Shown here: positions 1 to 10,110 of the stretch, in pieces
Layout of the letters: the number at the start of each line of letters is the position of its first letter
How positions within the stretch are numbered: position 1 is the first letter of the stretch
Assembly (NCBI GenBank): GCA_002162685.1
Contig: MAAQ01000020.1
Location: 248,001 to 312,000 of the forward strand
Source of the DNA: Flavobacteriales bacterium 33_180_T64
GTDB taxonomy: Bacteria > Bacteroidota > Bacteroidia > Flavobacteriales > Flavobacteriaceae
Reading direction: 5' to 3'
Length of the DNA: 64,000 nucleotides
Program-made: the position numbers and the translations under genes
The notes under the pieces: model-generated
The model's input: the letters and a program-made list of their open reading frames with translations, nothing else
Told to the model about the DNA's origin: nothing
Databases searched by the model: none

Positions 1-2
1 TA

Positions 3-569
3 GATAATGTAGGAAGTGCAATTAGAACCAATAGTGGTGATAGTTACCGTTTAGGTCTAGAAGTGGATGCTGCTATTGCGATTACGGATAAGTTTTCTCT
101 GCAACCAAATTTTACAATTAGTTCTAATAAAAACAAACAGACATTTGAGTCTGTTAATGGTGAGTTAGTAGATTTAGGGAAAACATCTATTTCATTTTCT
201 CCTGAGTTAATTGCTGCCAATGCATTTGTGTTTCAGCCTAAAGAAGGGTTTCAGATATCTATATTAAGTAAATTTGTAGGAGAGCAGTTTATGGGAAACA
301 CAGAACATGCAGATTCTAAGTTAGATAGTTATTTGGTAAATGATTTTAATATTACTCATGAATGGAAGCCAAAATCAATTTTTAAATCGGTTGTATTTTC
401 AGGGTTAATAAATAATATATTTAATGAAAAATACGTGTCTAATGGCTATTTTGGATCGTTTGATTATGATGATTCATCAAGTTCAACAGGGACAACAACA
501 GGATACTATGCAGGTTTTTATCCGCAAGCGACAACGAACTTTTTATTAGGTGTTACTTTGAAATTTTAA
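3..569 (+). CDS. TonB-dependent receptor, C-terminal fragment (5' end outside window)
   Basis: Open frame from the window start, DNVGSAIRTNSGDSYRLGLEVDAAIAITDKF..., ending ...YPQATTNFLLGVTLKF with a terminal aromatic typical of outer-membrane beta barrels. Confidence 0.8.
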   Translation, partial: DNVGSAIRTNSGDSYRLGLEVDAAIAITDKFSLQPNFTISSNKNKQTFESVNGELVDLGKTSISFSPELIAANAFVFQPKEGFQISILSKFVGEQFMGNTEHADSKLDSYLVNDFNITHEWKPKSIFKSVVFSGLINNIFNEKYVSNGYFGSFDYDDSSSSTGTTTGYYAGFYPQATTNFLLGVTLKF

Positions 570-595
570 TAGTCTCAAGGAATCTCTAAAACAAG

Positions 596-634
596 AAAAA
601 CTCCCTGTCTCTTTTTTGATAGGGAGTTTTTTTA
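596..634. terminator. Intrinsic terminator between convergent genes
   Basis: aaaaaCTCCCT-gtctcttttttgat-AGGGAGttttttt. Confidence 0.75.
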
Positions 635-653
635 TAGTTTCTTTTCCTAAAGT

Positions 654-1079
654 TTAATTACTAATAACCAAACTTGAGCCAGAAGCGGTAACACGATATT
701 CTTTAAGTCCGCAAGGCAATTGTTGTTCTAATACTTGTCCTGTAAATAAATTGTATTTATTTTCATCTGCACACCCACAAGTGACTTCTACACCATCAAT
801 TTGTAAAAAAGAACAATTAGAGGGTGTGTGATTTGGATCTGCGGCATCCCAAGCTCTAAAATTATTATTTCCAACATTTATAACATATATACCTTTATTA
901 CCTTGATTAGGTATGTAAACCGTATTACTTGTAAACATTAATTGACTGTATTCTGGTAAGTTTAAATTAAGCGTTGCATTAACACCGACGTTGAGTAAAA
1001 AATTGCAATTGTTTACAGTATCGTCGCCTCCACAGTTAGTTAAAAACAAACAGGATAAAATGAGAATGATTTTTTTCAT
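654..1079 (-). CDS. Hypothetical lipoprotein
   Basis: ORF with lipobox-like MKKIILILSCLFLTNCGGD. Confidence 0.7.
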   Translation of the reverse strand: MKKIILILSCLFLTNCGGDDTVNNCNFLLNVGVNATLNLNLPEYSQLMFTSNTVYIPNQGNKGIYVINVGNNNFRAWDAADPNHTPSNCSFLQIDGVEVTCGCADENKYNLFTGQVLEQQLPCGLKEYRVTASGSSLVISN

Positions 1080-1139
1080 AGTAGGTGTTAATTTTTTAGC
1101 GCAATTTACAATATTTTAAAGGTTGAATTAAATATTTTG

Positions 1140-1147
1140 TATCTTTG
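1140..1147 (+). promoter_or_regulatory. Bacteroidota -7 box (TATCTTTG) of greA
   Basis: Matches TAnnTTTG about 80 nt upstream of the greA start. Confidence 0.6.
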
Positions 1148-1154
1148 TATTAGT

Positions 1155-1206
1155 AATCTCGTGACAGCGAGATTTTTTTATTCCGAACATGTTTCGGAAT
1201 CTTTTT
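1155..1206 (+). terminator. Tandem terminator-like hairpins in the greA 5' leader
   Basis: AATCTCG-tgacag-CGAGATT+T-run (1155-1179), then ATTCCGAA-catgt-TTCGGAAT-cTTTTT (1180-1206). Confidence 0.6.
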
Positions 1207-1226
1207 ATTTACTAAACGAATGAATT

Positions 1227-1700
1227 ATGAGTAAAGTATCTTATTATACTCCTGAAGGATTAAAAAAGCTAAGAGACGAACTTAAACAATTAAAAGATAT
1301 TGCACGTCCAAGAGCCTCTCAAGCAATAGCAGAAGCAAGAGATAAAGGTGATTTGAGTGAAAATGCTGAATATGATGCAGCAAAAGAAGCACAAGGGATG
1401 TTAGAAATGAAAATTTCTAAATTGGAAGAAACATTAGCTGGTGCACGTGTGATTGATGAATCTCAAATGGATACGTCTAAAGCATTAGTGTTGTCTATAG
1501 TTAAGATAAAAAATCAAACTAATGGTATGGAAATGACATATACATTGGTAGCCGATGGTGAGGCAGATTTAGCTTCTGGTAAAATCTCTGTAAATTCTCC
1601 TATAGGAAAAGGTCTTTTAGGGAAATCTGTTGGTGAAGTTGCTGAAGTGCAAGTTCCAAATGGTGTGATAAAGTTTAATGTTTTAGAAATTTCTAGATAA
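1227..1700 (+). CDS. greA: Transcription elongation factor GreA
   Basis: MSKVSYYTPEGLKKLRDELKQLK...ARDKGDLSENAEYDAAKEAQG, GreA coiled-coil signature. Confidence 0.97.
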   Translation: MSKVSYYTPEGLKKLRDELKQLKDIARPRASQAIAEARDKGDLSENAEYDAAKEAQGMLEMKISKLEETLAGARVIDESQMDTSKALVLSIVKIKNQTNGMEMTYTLVADGEADLASGKISVNSPIGKGLLGKSVGEVAEVQVPNGVIKFNVLEISR

Positions 1701-1747
1701 TACATTAAAAGTGTTTATTGAGCTTTTCTAAGTCTGAAAATAACCGA

Positions 1748-1777
1748 AAAGATTCCTAATGAATAGGAATCTTTTTA
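1748..1777 (+). terminator. Terminator downstream of greA
   Basis: AAGATTCCTA-atgaa-TAGGAATCTTtttt. Confidence 0.75.
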
Positions 1778-1806
1778 TATTTACATAGACTCTAAAAAAA
1801 ACGGTT

Positions 1807-2196
1807 ATGGCATCTCTCTTTACAAAAATAATTACTGGTGAAATCCCTTGTTATAAAGTAGCAGAAACAGAAGATTATTTAGCATTTTTAGATATTAATC
1901 CAAATGCGAAAGGTCATACGCTATGTATTCCCAAAAAAGAGGTTGATAAGATTTTTGATTTAGATCAAGAAGCATATCACGGGCTTATGGCCTTCTCACG
2001 TCAAGTTGCGTTAGCTATAGAAAAAGCCGTGCCTTGCAAGCGTGTTGGAATGACAGTTATTGGATTAGAAGTGCCACATGCTCATGTACACTTGATTCCA
2101 TTAAATACAATGAATGATGCTCAATTTGTAAACAAAACGGTATTAACAAAAGAAGCATTTGAAACTACAGCACAAAAAATCGCTTCGTTTTTGTAG
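1807..2196 (+). CDS. HIT family protein
   Basis: MASLFTKIITGEIPCYKVAET..., HAHVHLIP histidine triad. Confidence 0.95.
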   Translation: MASLFTKIITGEIPCYKVAETEDYLAFLDINPNAKGHTLCIPKKEVDKIFDLDQEAYHGLMAFSRQVALAIEKAVPCKRVGMTVIGLEVPHAHVHLIPLNTMNDAQFVNKTVLTKEAFETTAQKIASFL

Positions 2197-2553
2197 TTAA
2201 AACGATAAAATTTCTGTTATAAATAGAATTATAGCAACCAATAATAGAACACCTGAAACGACGATAATCCAAGCAGATTTCTTCATTTTTGTAGATTTTG
2301 GTTTTGGTTTAACAGCACGTTTTTGATATGCTACAATCTGCTCAATATCGTCTGTCCATTGCACAGGAAAAATATCAGTACTACAAGTGTTGCAGTGCAT
2401 TTTATTAATGATATCTTTAGTAATAGCTTTGTAAAATAAATTTTCAATAAACCGTTGTTTAAATGTAAGTTCTAAGCCATTGTTAGAATAACACTCAGGG
2501 CAATTGTTGTTGAGTTGTACTTCTTTTAATGTAAAGTATTGTTGCAGTTTCAT
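2197..2553 (-). CDS. Hypothetical protein with Cys pairs and C-terminal TM helix
   Basis: CPECYSN...CNTCSTD and hydrophobic C-terminus. Confidence 0.7.
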   Translation of the reverse strand: MKLQQYFTLKEVQLNNNCPECYSNNGLELTFKQRFIENLFYKAITKDIINKMHCNTCSTDIFPVQWTDDIEQIVAYQKRAVKPKPKSTKMKKSAWIIVVSGVLLLVAIILFITEILSF

Positions 2554-2561
2554 AGTATAAA

Positions 2562-3716
2562 TTATGATAATAATTTTAAAGAAATCTGCATTGTTGTACC
2601 TTTTCCAATTTCAGAATTGAGTACTTTTATTCTTCCGTTGTGATAATCTTCTATAATTCGTTTTGCTAATGATAATCCTAATCCCCAACCACGTTTTTTA
2701 GTGGTGTAACCAGGTTGAAAAATTGAATTAAAGTTTTGTTTAGAAAGGCCTTTTCCTGTATCCTGAACGGTAATTTTCACAAATTTATCATCGTTGGTAA
2801 TTTCTAATTTTAAAGTGCCTTTTCCTCTCATAGCATCTATAGCATTTTTTACTAAATTCTCAATAGTCCAACTATATAACTGATGGTTGAGGTTTACATA
2901 TAAATTTTGCTCTGGCGCTTTAATTTCAAAATCAATTAATTTTGATGACCTTATTTTAAGGTACTCGTAAGAATCAACGGTTTCTTGAACAATATCGGCT
3001 TTTTTTAATGTAGGTATAGAACCAATTTTACTAAAACGATCAGTTATGGTTTGTAATCTTAAAATGTCTTTTTCAATTTCAACTAGATATTCAGGATTAA
3101 CATTTTCGCCGCGTAAAATTTCTGTCCAACCAACAAGTGAAGATAAAGGTGTTCCAATTTGATGCGCTGTCTCCTTTGCCATACCTGTCCATAGTTTATT
3201 TTGGTCAGCTATTTTTGAGCTTTTATAAAAGAAGTATGCAACAGCTGCAAATAGAAATATGATGAGTAATAAAGCTAAAGGATAATATTTAAGTTTGTTT
3301 AAAAGAGGTGAATTCCCATAATAAAGTGTTGACAAAATTTTACCGTCATATCTAATTTCTATGGGTTGGTTTTCGTTTTTAAATTTGGTGATGAGGCCTT
3401 GAATGTATAATGAGTCTTTGGCTTTTTCCTCGTCTATATTATTATAATCTATATTACCATCAGAACCTACTTTTATCATAGGGGTAGTGGTATTGCTTTG
3501 TAGTATTTCTAAGGATAATTCTCCAATTTCTCCACTAAGGTTATCTGTTTTGCTAACTTCTTTTTGAGCAAAAGACCAGTTTTGCATTTTTGTACGCTCT
3601 TCAGCTTTAAAATTTTGAAAAAATGTATAAGTATTCCACAGAATAAGGGAGATTATTATAAATGATGCAACGATGATAATCCATCGCGTGATATTGCGGT
3701 TTATGCTTAGAGCCAT
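2562..3716 (-). CDS. Sensor histidine kinase (orphan)
   Basis: N-terminal TM segments, AHQIGTPLSSLVGW H-box, NLVKNAIDAM N-box, GWGLGLSLAKRI. Confidence 0.92.
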   Translation of the reverse strand: MALSINRNITRWIIIVASFIIISLILWNTYTFFQNFKAEERTKMQNWSFAQKEVSKTDNLSGEIGELSLEILQSNTTTPMIKVGSDGNIDYNNIDEEKAKDSLYIQGLITKFKNENQPIEIRYDGKILSTLYYGNSPLLNKLKYYPLALLLIIFLFAAVAYFFYKSSKIADQNKLWTGMAKETAHQIGTPLSSLVGWTEILRGENVNPEYLVEIEKDILRLQTITDRFSKIGSIPTLKKADIVQETVDSYEYLKIRSSKLIDFEIKAPEQNLYVNLNHQLYSWTIENLVKNAIDAMRGKGTLKLEITNDDKFVKITVQDTGKGLSKQNFNSIFQPGYTTKKRGWGLGLSLAKRIIEDYHNGRIKVLNSEIGKGTTMQISLKLLS

Positions 3717-3868
3717 TGACTATTATTTTGAATTTTAAATATAAAGGATTTATGTTAATAATATTGTGTTGAGATCCTCTGAATTCATTTTTATAACACT
3801 TACAATATGGTTACATTTGCATTTCAATATCTTGAAGCGGTTGTATTTAAGGTGAAAACAATAATAAA

Positions 3869-4738
3869 ATGGCATCTTTTAATCCAAAAGACATTTCAAC
3901 AGGACAGTTACATGGTTATTTATTAAGTGCTGTAGCGCCAAGACCTATTGCTTTCGCTAGTACTATGGATGCTGAAGGAAAACCTAATTTATCACCTTTT
4001 AGTTTCTTTAATGTGTTTAGTGCAAATCCGCCAATACTGATATTTTCTCCGGCACGTCGCGTAAGAGATAATACCATAAAACACACTTTAGAAAATGTAG
4101 AAGCAACTAAAGAAGTGGTGATTAATGTCGTCAATTATGATATTGTTCAACAAATGTCTTTGAGTAGCACAGAATATGCTAAAGATGTAAATGAATTTGA
4201 AAAAGCAGGACTTACAACACTAGCATCTGATATTGTTAAACCATTCAGAGTTGCTGAATCTCCTGTTCAGTTTGAGTGTAAAGTTAATGAGATAATTCAT
4301 TTAGGAACTGAAGGAGGTGCAGGTAATCTTGTGATTTGTGAAGTTGTGAAATTTCATATTTCAGATGATGTTCTTGATGATAAAGCTGTAATTATACAAG
4401 AAAAATTAGATTTGGTCGCAAGAGCAGGAGGAAGTTATTATAGCAGAGCTAAGAAAGGCTTTTTTGAAATACCAAAACCAATTTCTACATTAGGAATTGG
4501 AGTAGATATCATGCCAAGTCAGGTTAGAAATAGTATGGTATTAACAGGTAATGATCTAGGAATGCTAGGTAATGTAGAGGCTTTGCCAAAAGAAGACGAT
4601 ATAAACGAATTTATAAATAACGTAAGTGAACGTTATCCTAATATCAAGAATATGGCACATCATGAAAAGCATAAAATTGCTAGAAATTATTTAAGTTATG
4701 GTGATGTTGATAGCGCATGGAAATTGCTCTTGTCTTAA
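3869..4738 (+). CDS. Flavin reductase family protein
   Basis: LLSAVAPRPIAFASTMDAEGKPNLSPFSFFNVFSANPPI signature. Confidence 0.92.
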   Translation: MASFNPKDISTGQLHGYLLSAVAPRPIAFASTMDAEGKPNLSPFSFFNVFSANPPILIFSPARRVRDNTIKHTLENVEATKEVVINVVNYDIVQQMSLSSTEYAKDVNEFEKAGLTTLASDIVKPFRVAESPVQFECKVNEIIHLGTEGGAGNLVICEVVKFHISDDVLDDKAVIIQEKLDLVARAGGSYYSRAKKGFFEIPKPISTLGIGVDIMPSQVRNSMVLTGNDLGMLGNVEALPKEDDINEFINNVSERYPNIKNMAHHEKHKIARNYLSYGDVDSAWKLLLS

Positions 4739-4778
4739 GTAAATAAAACAGTCTAAATTAAATATAAGTAATATAAAG

Positions 4779-5153
4779 ATGGAAGTACAAGGAAAAATCA
4801 AAATGATTGGAGAAACTCAAACGTTTGGAAGTAATGGGTTTAGAAAGAGAGAATTGGTAGTAACTACAGAAGAGCAATATCCACAACATATTTTGGTTGA
4901 ATTTGTTCAAGATAAAACCGATTTATTAAACAGTTACCAGGTGGGACAAGCTGTAAAAGTAAATATCAATTTAAGAGGAAGAGACTGGGTTAATCCACAA
5001 GGTGAAACTAAATATTTCAATTCTATTCAAGGATGGAGAATCGAAGCAGCTCAAACTGCTGAAGCTGGAAATATGCCACCAGTTGCTCCAACAGAAGCTT
5101 TTGAACCTGCAACAAATTTAAAGGAAGAAGATCATGATGATCTCCCATTTTAA
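4779..5153 (+). CDS. DUF3127-like small protein
   Basis: MEVQGKIKMIGETQTFGSNGFRKRELVVTTEEQYPQ, acidic DDLPF tail. Confidence 0.85.
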   Translation: MEVQGKIKMIGETQTFGSNGFRKRELVVTTEEQYPQHILVEFVQDKTDLLNSYQVGQAVKVNINLRGRDWVNPQGETKYFNSIQGWRIEAAQTAEAGNMPPVAPTEAFEPATNLKEEDHDDLPF

Positions 5154-5179
5154 TTGTGTTAGTGACGTATAATTAAATT

Positions 5180-5211
5180 AAAGCCTCAATATATATTGAG
5201 GCTTTTTTTAT
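5180..5211 (+). terminator. Intrinsic terminator
   Basis: AAAGCCTCAA-tatata-TTGAGGCTTTtttt. Confidence 0.85.
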
Positions 5212-5409
5212 AGAAAAAGCCCCAAATTTCTTTGGGACTTAGCATTGTGGTTTTAGGTTTGACCTTTATAAACAAACTCAAAAAAAAGCAATGATGAACA
5301 AAATTTATGTCACAAAGGTCATGTCAAATATGGCAAAAATTAAAAACTTTTCAAAATTAATGCCTAGATTTAATCTGTTAATAGGCAATTGTAATTCTAT
5401 AGATGTTAA

Positions 5410-6033
5410 ATGACCTTTATAAACCAAAATATAAAATTCCCAGATGTATCACTTGCTTCTAAAGAAGGTATCTTAACTATTGGTGGTGATTTATCTCCTG
5501 AACGATTAGTATTAGCTTATAAAAGTGGGATTTTTCCTTGGTTTGACGCTGAAGAGCCAATTATATGGTGGTCTCCAGATCCTCGTTTTGTTCTATTTCC
5601 GAAGAAATTGAAAGTCTCAAAAAGTATGAATCAAGTGCTTCGAAGCACCAGTTTTGAAGTAACTATAAATAAAGATTTTGAAGCCGTTATAGAGCATTGT
5701 TCTAAAATAAAGAGAAATGGACAAGAGGGAACTTGGATTACCAAAAATATGAAAGAAGCCTATGTCAAATTGCATAAGTTAGGATATGCTCTGTCAGTAG
5801 AAGTCTGGTTAGAAAATAAACTTGTAGGTGGTTTGTATGGCTTAGATATGAAAAATGGCGTGTTCTGTGGTGAAAGTATGTTTAGTACTATAAGTAATGC
5901 TAGTAAAGTTGGTTTTATAACATTTATTCAAAATTCTAGTTATAGTTTAATTGACTGCCAAGTGTATACAAATCATCTTGAAAGCTTGGGTGCTGAGGAT
6001 ATTTCTAGGGATGAGTTTTTAAAGTATTTATAA
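5410..6033 (+). CDS. aat: Leucyl/phenylalanyl-tRNA--protein transferase
   Basis: YKSGIFPWF...PIIWWSPDPRFVLFP...VGGLYGLDMKNGVFCGESMFS. Confidence 0.96.
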   Translation: MTFINQNIKFPDVSLASKEGILTIGGDLSPERLVLAYKSGIFPWFDAEEPIIWWSPDPRFVLFPKKLKVSKSMNQVLRSTSFEVTINKDFEAVIEHCSKIKRNGQEGTWITKNMKEAYVKLHKLGYALSVEVWLENKLVGGLYGLDMKNGVFCGESMFSTISNASKVGFITFIQNSSYSLIDCQVYTNHLESLGAEDISRDEFLKYL

Positions 6034-6597
6034 GTTTACTTTATCATACCTAAAACAATTAACCTCATGATCATTAACCATACCTGTGGCTTGCATATGC
6101 GCATAAATTACAGTAGATCCTACGAACTTAAATTCACGTTTTTTTAAATCTTTACTAATGGTATCACTTAATGGCGTATTTGCTGGAGCAAGCCGATAAT
6201 CTTTAAAGTTGTTTTTGATGGGTTTGCCATCTACAAAATCCCAAATATATTTTGAAAATGAACCAAATTCTTCTTGAATTTTTATAAATGCTTGCGCATT
6301 AGTTATAGTAGCTTTAACTTTTAATTTATTTCGTATAATACCTTCATTTTGAAGTAAACTATCAATTTTTTTCTGATTGTATCTAGCTATTTTTTTATAA
6401 TCGAAATCATCAAAAGCTTTTCTGAAATTCTCACGTTTTTTTAAAACCGTAATCCAGCTTAAACCTGCTTGAAATGTTTCTAAAATTAGAAACTCAAATA
6501 GGGTATCATCATCACGAACAGGAACACCCCATTCTTCGTCATGATATGCTTCGTAGAGCGTGTTGCCTACACACCAACCACATCTATGTTTTTCCAT
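6028..6597 (-). CDS. tag: DNA-3-methyladenine glycosylase I
   Basis: RCGWCVGNTLYEAYHDEEWGVPVRDD...FQAGLSWITVLKKRENF. Confidence 0.96.
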   Translation of the reverse strand: MEKHRCGWCVGNTLYEAYHDEEWGVPVRDDDTLFEFLILETFQAGLSWITVLKKRENFRKAFDDFDYKKIARYNQKKIDSLLQNEGIIRNKLKVKATITNAQAFIKIQEEFGSFSKYIWDFVDGKPIKNNFKDYRLAPANTPLSDTISKDLKKREFKFVGSTVIYAHMQATGMVNDHEVNCFRYDKVNL

Positions 6598-6740
6598 AAT
6601 AGTATATTAAAATTTAAAAATAGTAAGTTTTTCTCTAACAATACGTCTTAATTTGAGACAATGCAATGTGTGTAAATAATTTTATGATTAAAGTCAGTTT
6701 TCATAGCAATAATTTGAATTAAATTGCAAGCCTAAATATT

Positions 6741-7364
6741 ATGATAACATTAGAAAATATATCCGTTCAAAACATTATTAATGATAGCTTAAAAAAAGCT
6801 ATTTCGTATCAAGATTACCGTACACTAGTTAATCAATTGGTTGCTGAAAAATCAACAACTGGGAATGAAAAAACTGAAGCGTTAGTGAACTATACGATGC
6901 TTAATGATCGTCGAATGAAACGATGGGATAAGACCATAAAAATTTCAGAAGCAATAAAAGAAAGCGTTTCTAATTTTAGCGGAAATGTCACTTGGTTGGT
7001 CATAACTGAAAGCTGGTGTGGTGATGCTGCGCATGTGATTCCAGTGCTAAATAAAATTGCTGAACTTTCTGAGTATATCGACTTAAAACTCGTTTTCAGA
7101 GATGAAAATGAAGAATTGATGGATGAGTTTTTAACCAATGGCGGACGTGCAATTGCGAAGTTAATTATGATAGATAATACCACTGGAGAGGTCGTTAATA
7201 CCTTTGGGCCAAGACCTAGTGAAGCAATTCAATTGGTGAATAATTATAAGGTAGAACACGGTAAGTTAACTCCTGAATTTAAAGAAGAGCTTCAAGGGTG
7301 GTATAACAAAAATAAAGGTCAGAATATTATTAGCGATGTGATGACATTATTAGGTATTGGCTAA
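6741..7364 (+). CDS. Thioredoxin-family protein
   Basis: WLVITESWCGDAAHVIPVLNKIAEL. Confidence 0.88.
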   Translation: MITLENISVQNIINDSLKKAISYQDYRTLVNQLVAEKSTTGNEKTEALVNYTMLNDRRMKRWDKTIKISEAIKESVSNFSGNVTWLVITESWCGDAAHVIPVLNKIAELSEYIDLKLVFRDENEELMDEFLTNGGRAIAKLIMIDNTTGEVVNTFGPRPSEAIQLVNNYKVEHGKLTPEFKEELQGWYNKNKGQNIISDVMTLLGIG

Positions 7365-7368
7365 TGTA

Positions 7369-8127
7369 TTATTTTCCTTGAAAATAGTAGGTAATTGAAC
7401 CAATTTGACTTTTACGATTGGCTGTAGAAAACTGCGCATTTTTAGCATACTCTAAAGCATGATCAATTAAACATTGGTTTGTTGTTGAGGATGATGAATT
7501 GATATAGGTGTCGGTTACAATTCCATTTTCATTAACGGTAATATTAACTACAATTTTGCCATTTTGATTGCACAAATATACAGGAGGTGGTAATTTAATT
7601 TTACTTCGGTTTGATAATGAAAAAGTGACACTACTATTAGAATTGCTGTTGCTTTTTTCGTCGTCTTTTTTTGTTGAATGCATTGCTAAGACATCATTAG
7701 CTTTACTATAGGTATTGCGTTCTGTTTCTTTTAATGCGTAGTTTTTTGATGAGGGATGATTAGATGTATTTGATGTCAGTAGGTCTTTTGGGGTTTCAGA
7801 AGTATCCTCTATAGGTTCATTTGCATTTTTTGAGACCTCTTTAATGTCATTATGACTCACCGTTTTGAAGTTTCGCATCATTTCCTTAAAGGCTTCATCT
7901 TCATTAAAAGCTTGGTTAGTTTTTGGGTTTGAATTCTCGTTTTCATCGAGCGCTTTTAAACGTTTTAGTTTTTCGAGTTCTTCAACAGTTTGAGGTTCTA
8001 GTTCGTAGTAGCTTTCAGAGATGAATACTGTTTTTTTCTTAATATTTAAACCAAACATAGCAAGAACTAACGTGCCAGAAATTAAAGACGTTATAAGTAA
8101 AGCTTTATGTTTTTCAATAAAATTCAA
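7369..8127 (-). CDS. TonB-like energy transducer protein
   Basis: N-terminal TM, low-complexity linker, C-terminal VVNITVNENGIVTDTYINSSSSTTNQCLIDHALEYAKNAQF. Confidence 0.75.
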   Translation of the reverse strand: MNFIEKHKALLITSLISGTLVLAMFGLNIKKKTVFISESYYELEPQTVEELEKLKRLKALDENENSNPKTNQAFNEDEAFKEMMRNFKTVSHNDIKEVSKNANEPIEDTSETPKDLLTSNTSNHPSSKNYALKETERNTYSKANDVLAMHSTKKDDEKSNSNSNSSVTFSLSNRSKIKLPPPVYLCNQNGKIVVNITVNENGIVTDTYINSSSSTTNQCLIDHALEYAKNAQFSTANRKSQIGSITYYFQGK

Positions 8128-8221
8128 GTAGGTGAAAATTTAAATAACGTTAATGTAATTATATACGTTAAGATACATAAAATGGATTAAATACATTTTA
8201 AATAGTGTTGGTAAGCTGTAA

Positions 8222-8917
8222 TTATTGCAATGCTAATGTAGCGATAAAATCTTCTGGAGACACAGCATTTTTAACATCAAAATCACCAATCTTTGTGCGT
8301 CTTAATGCTGAAAGATGAGCGCCAGAGTTTAATGCTTTTCCAAAATCATGAGCTAATGAACGTATATAAGTCCCTTTACTGCAAACCACTCTAAAGGCGA
8401 TAGTATTATTATCAATTTTTGTAATTTCAAATTCTGAAATTTGAATTGTTCTTGCTTTTATTTCTACCTTTTCTCCAGCACGTGCATATTCATACAAACG
8501 CTTTCCCTCTTTTTTTAAAGCCGAAAAAATAGGAGGATATTGCTCGATGTCTCCTATAAATTGAGCTGTTGCATTGTTAATTAATGTTTCAGAAATATGT
8601 GCAGTAGGAAACGTCTGGTCAATTTCGGTTTCTAAATCGTAAGAAGGTGTTGTACTACCTAAAATGAAAGTACCGGTGTATTCTTTATCTTGACCTTGAA
8701 ACGTATTGATTTGTTTGGTCATCTTCCCAGTACAAATAATAAGTAATCCTGTCGCTAAAGGATCTAATGTTCCTGCATGACCAACTTTTATTTTTTTAAT
8801 ATTGAACGCTTGCCTGATTTCCCATCGTAATTTATTAACCGCTTGGAAAGAGGTCCACGTCAATGGTTTATCGATGAGTAAAACTTGTCCAGATTGAAAG
8901 TCTTCGGCTGTATTCAT
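8222..8917 (-). CDS. truB: tRNA pseudouridine(55) synthase
   Basis: KVGHAGTLDPLATGLLIICTGK. Confidence 0.97.
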   Translation of the reverse strand: MNTAEDFQSGQVLLIDKPLTWTSFQAVNKLRWEIRQAFNIKKIKVGHAGTLDPLATGLLIICTGKMTKQINTFQGQDKEYTGTFILGSTTPSYDLETEIDQTFPTAHISETLINNATAQFIGDIEQYPPIFSALKKEGKRLYEYARAGEKVEIKARTIQISEFEITKIDNNTIAFRVVCSKGTYIRSLAHDFGKALNSGAHLSALRRTKIGDFDVKNAVSPEDFIATLALQ

Positions 8918-8918
8918 A

Positions 8919-9716
8919 TTAGCGATTTAGTAAAGAGAAAATAATGGCGATTACGCCAACAATTACACAGTAAATAGCAAAGTAAGAGAGCTTACTCTTT
9001 TTTACCAAAGCAATCATCCATGTACATGCAAATAATCCAGCAACAAATGCTGCAATGAAACCTACGCTTAAACTTGTTATGTTTGAACTTTCATAGGCAA
9101 TATCACCACTTAGAATGTCTTTAGCAATTTTTCCAAAAATTAAAGGCACCACCATTAAAAATGAAAAGCGGGCGGCTTTAGTTTTGTCATTACCGAGTAA
9201 AACAGAAGTAGAAATCGTTGCTCCAGAACGTGAAATTCCAGGTAACATAGCAATAGCTTGGGAAATTCCGATTACAAATGCATTACTAAACGTTACTTTT
9301 TTATTGGTATTTTTTGCTCTGTCAGCTAGAAATAATAGAGCAGCAGTTACAATTAACATGCAGCCAACGAGTAGAATATTTCCACCAAATAGTTGTTCTA
9401 GCTGCTCTTCAAAAAATAAACCAACAATAACTGCAGGAATCATTGATAACGCTATTTTGGAAACAAACTGTAAGTCTTCATTCCATTCAAATTTTAAAAT
9501 GCCTTTTATGAGATCAAGAATGTCTTTTCTAAATACAACTATAGTACTCAAAGCTGTAGCAAAGTGTAAAACGACAGTAAATAAAAGACTTTCTTTAGGT
9601 ACCGAATTATCACCAAGAATAACTTTTCCAAGTTCTAAATGTCCGCTAGATGACACTGGTAAAAACTCTGTAAGTCCTTGAATAATCCCTAATACAATTG
9701 AATCGATAATATTCAT
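8919..9716 (-). CDS. uppP: Undecaprenyl-diphosphatase
   Basis: GIIQGLTEFLPVSSSGHLELG...AMLPGISRSGATIS. Confidence 0.97.
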   Translation of the reverse strand: MNIIDSIVLGIIQGLTEFLPVSSSGHLELGKVILGDNSVPKESLLFTVVLHFATALSTIVVFRKDILDLIKGILKFEWNEDLQFVSKIALSMIPAVIVGLFFEEQLEQLFGGNILLVGCMLIVTAALLFLADRAKNTNKKVTFSNAFVIGISQAIAMLPGISRSGATISTSVLLGNDKTKAARFSFLMVVPLIFGKIAKDILSGDIAYESSNITSLSVGFIAAFVAGLFACTWMIALVKKSKLSYFAIYCVIVGVIAIIFSLLNR

Positions 9717-9787
9717 GAGGCAAAAATATCAAAATTGACTTATCAATGACGAAAAGAATCAGAATTTGTTTGAGGTTGTTTTGTTTT

Positions 9788-10051
9788 TTAAGATTTTGAA
9801 TCCTTATTAGGATTCAATAAAATCGCATAGACTTGAAAGCCAAAACCAATGAGCACTAAAGTTGGTGCTAAACGAATACGTCTCCAATGAAATATTGAAG
9901 GGTCAAAAACATTTGGGTCATCACTTCCGCCACCAGACATTAAAATAAACCCAAGCAGAATAAACCCTAAGCCTATTAACATGAACTTATAGTTTTTCTT
10001 TCCGAAGATAAATTCGCCTTTTGTAGTTTCTTTACGTTTCTGTTCTCCCAT
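9788..10051 (-). CDS. DUF3098-like membrane protein
   Basis: FGKKNYKFMLIGLGFILLGFILMSGGGSDDP; truB-uppP-DUF3098-ftsX neighbourhood. Confidence 0.85.
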   Translation of the reverse strand: MGEQKRKETTKGEFIFGKKNYKFMLIGLGFILLGFILMSGGGSDDPNVFDPSIFHWRRIRLAPTLVLIGFGFQVYAILLNPNKDSKS

Positions 10052-10110
10052 AATGTGTTCTAAGCGTGTAAATATAAATAACTTTTTTAGTACTTATTCC
10101 CAATTAAATA

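Noticed and set aside
5260-5424. 14-bp direct repeat tgacctttataaac (5260 and 5411) with an inverted aaaggtca at 5314
   Set aside because: The second copy is the aat start codon region; no clear structure or promoter logic, likely chance in AT-rich DNA
9115-9681. 188-aa + strand ORF opposite uppP
   Set aside because: Antisense shadow ORF inside a clearly conserved gene; composition not protein-like
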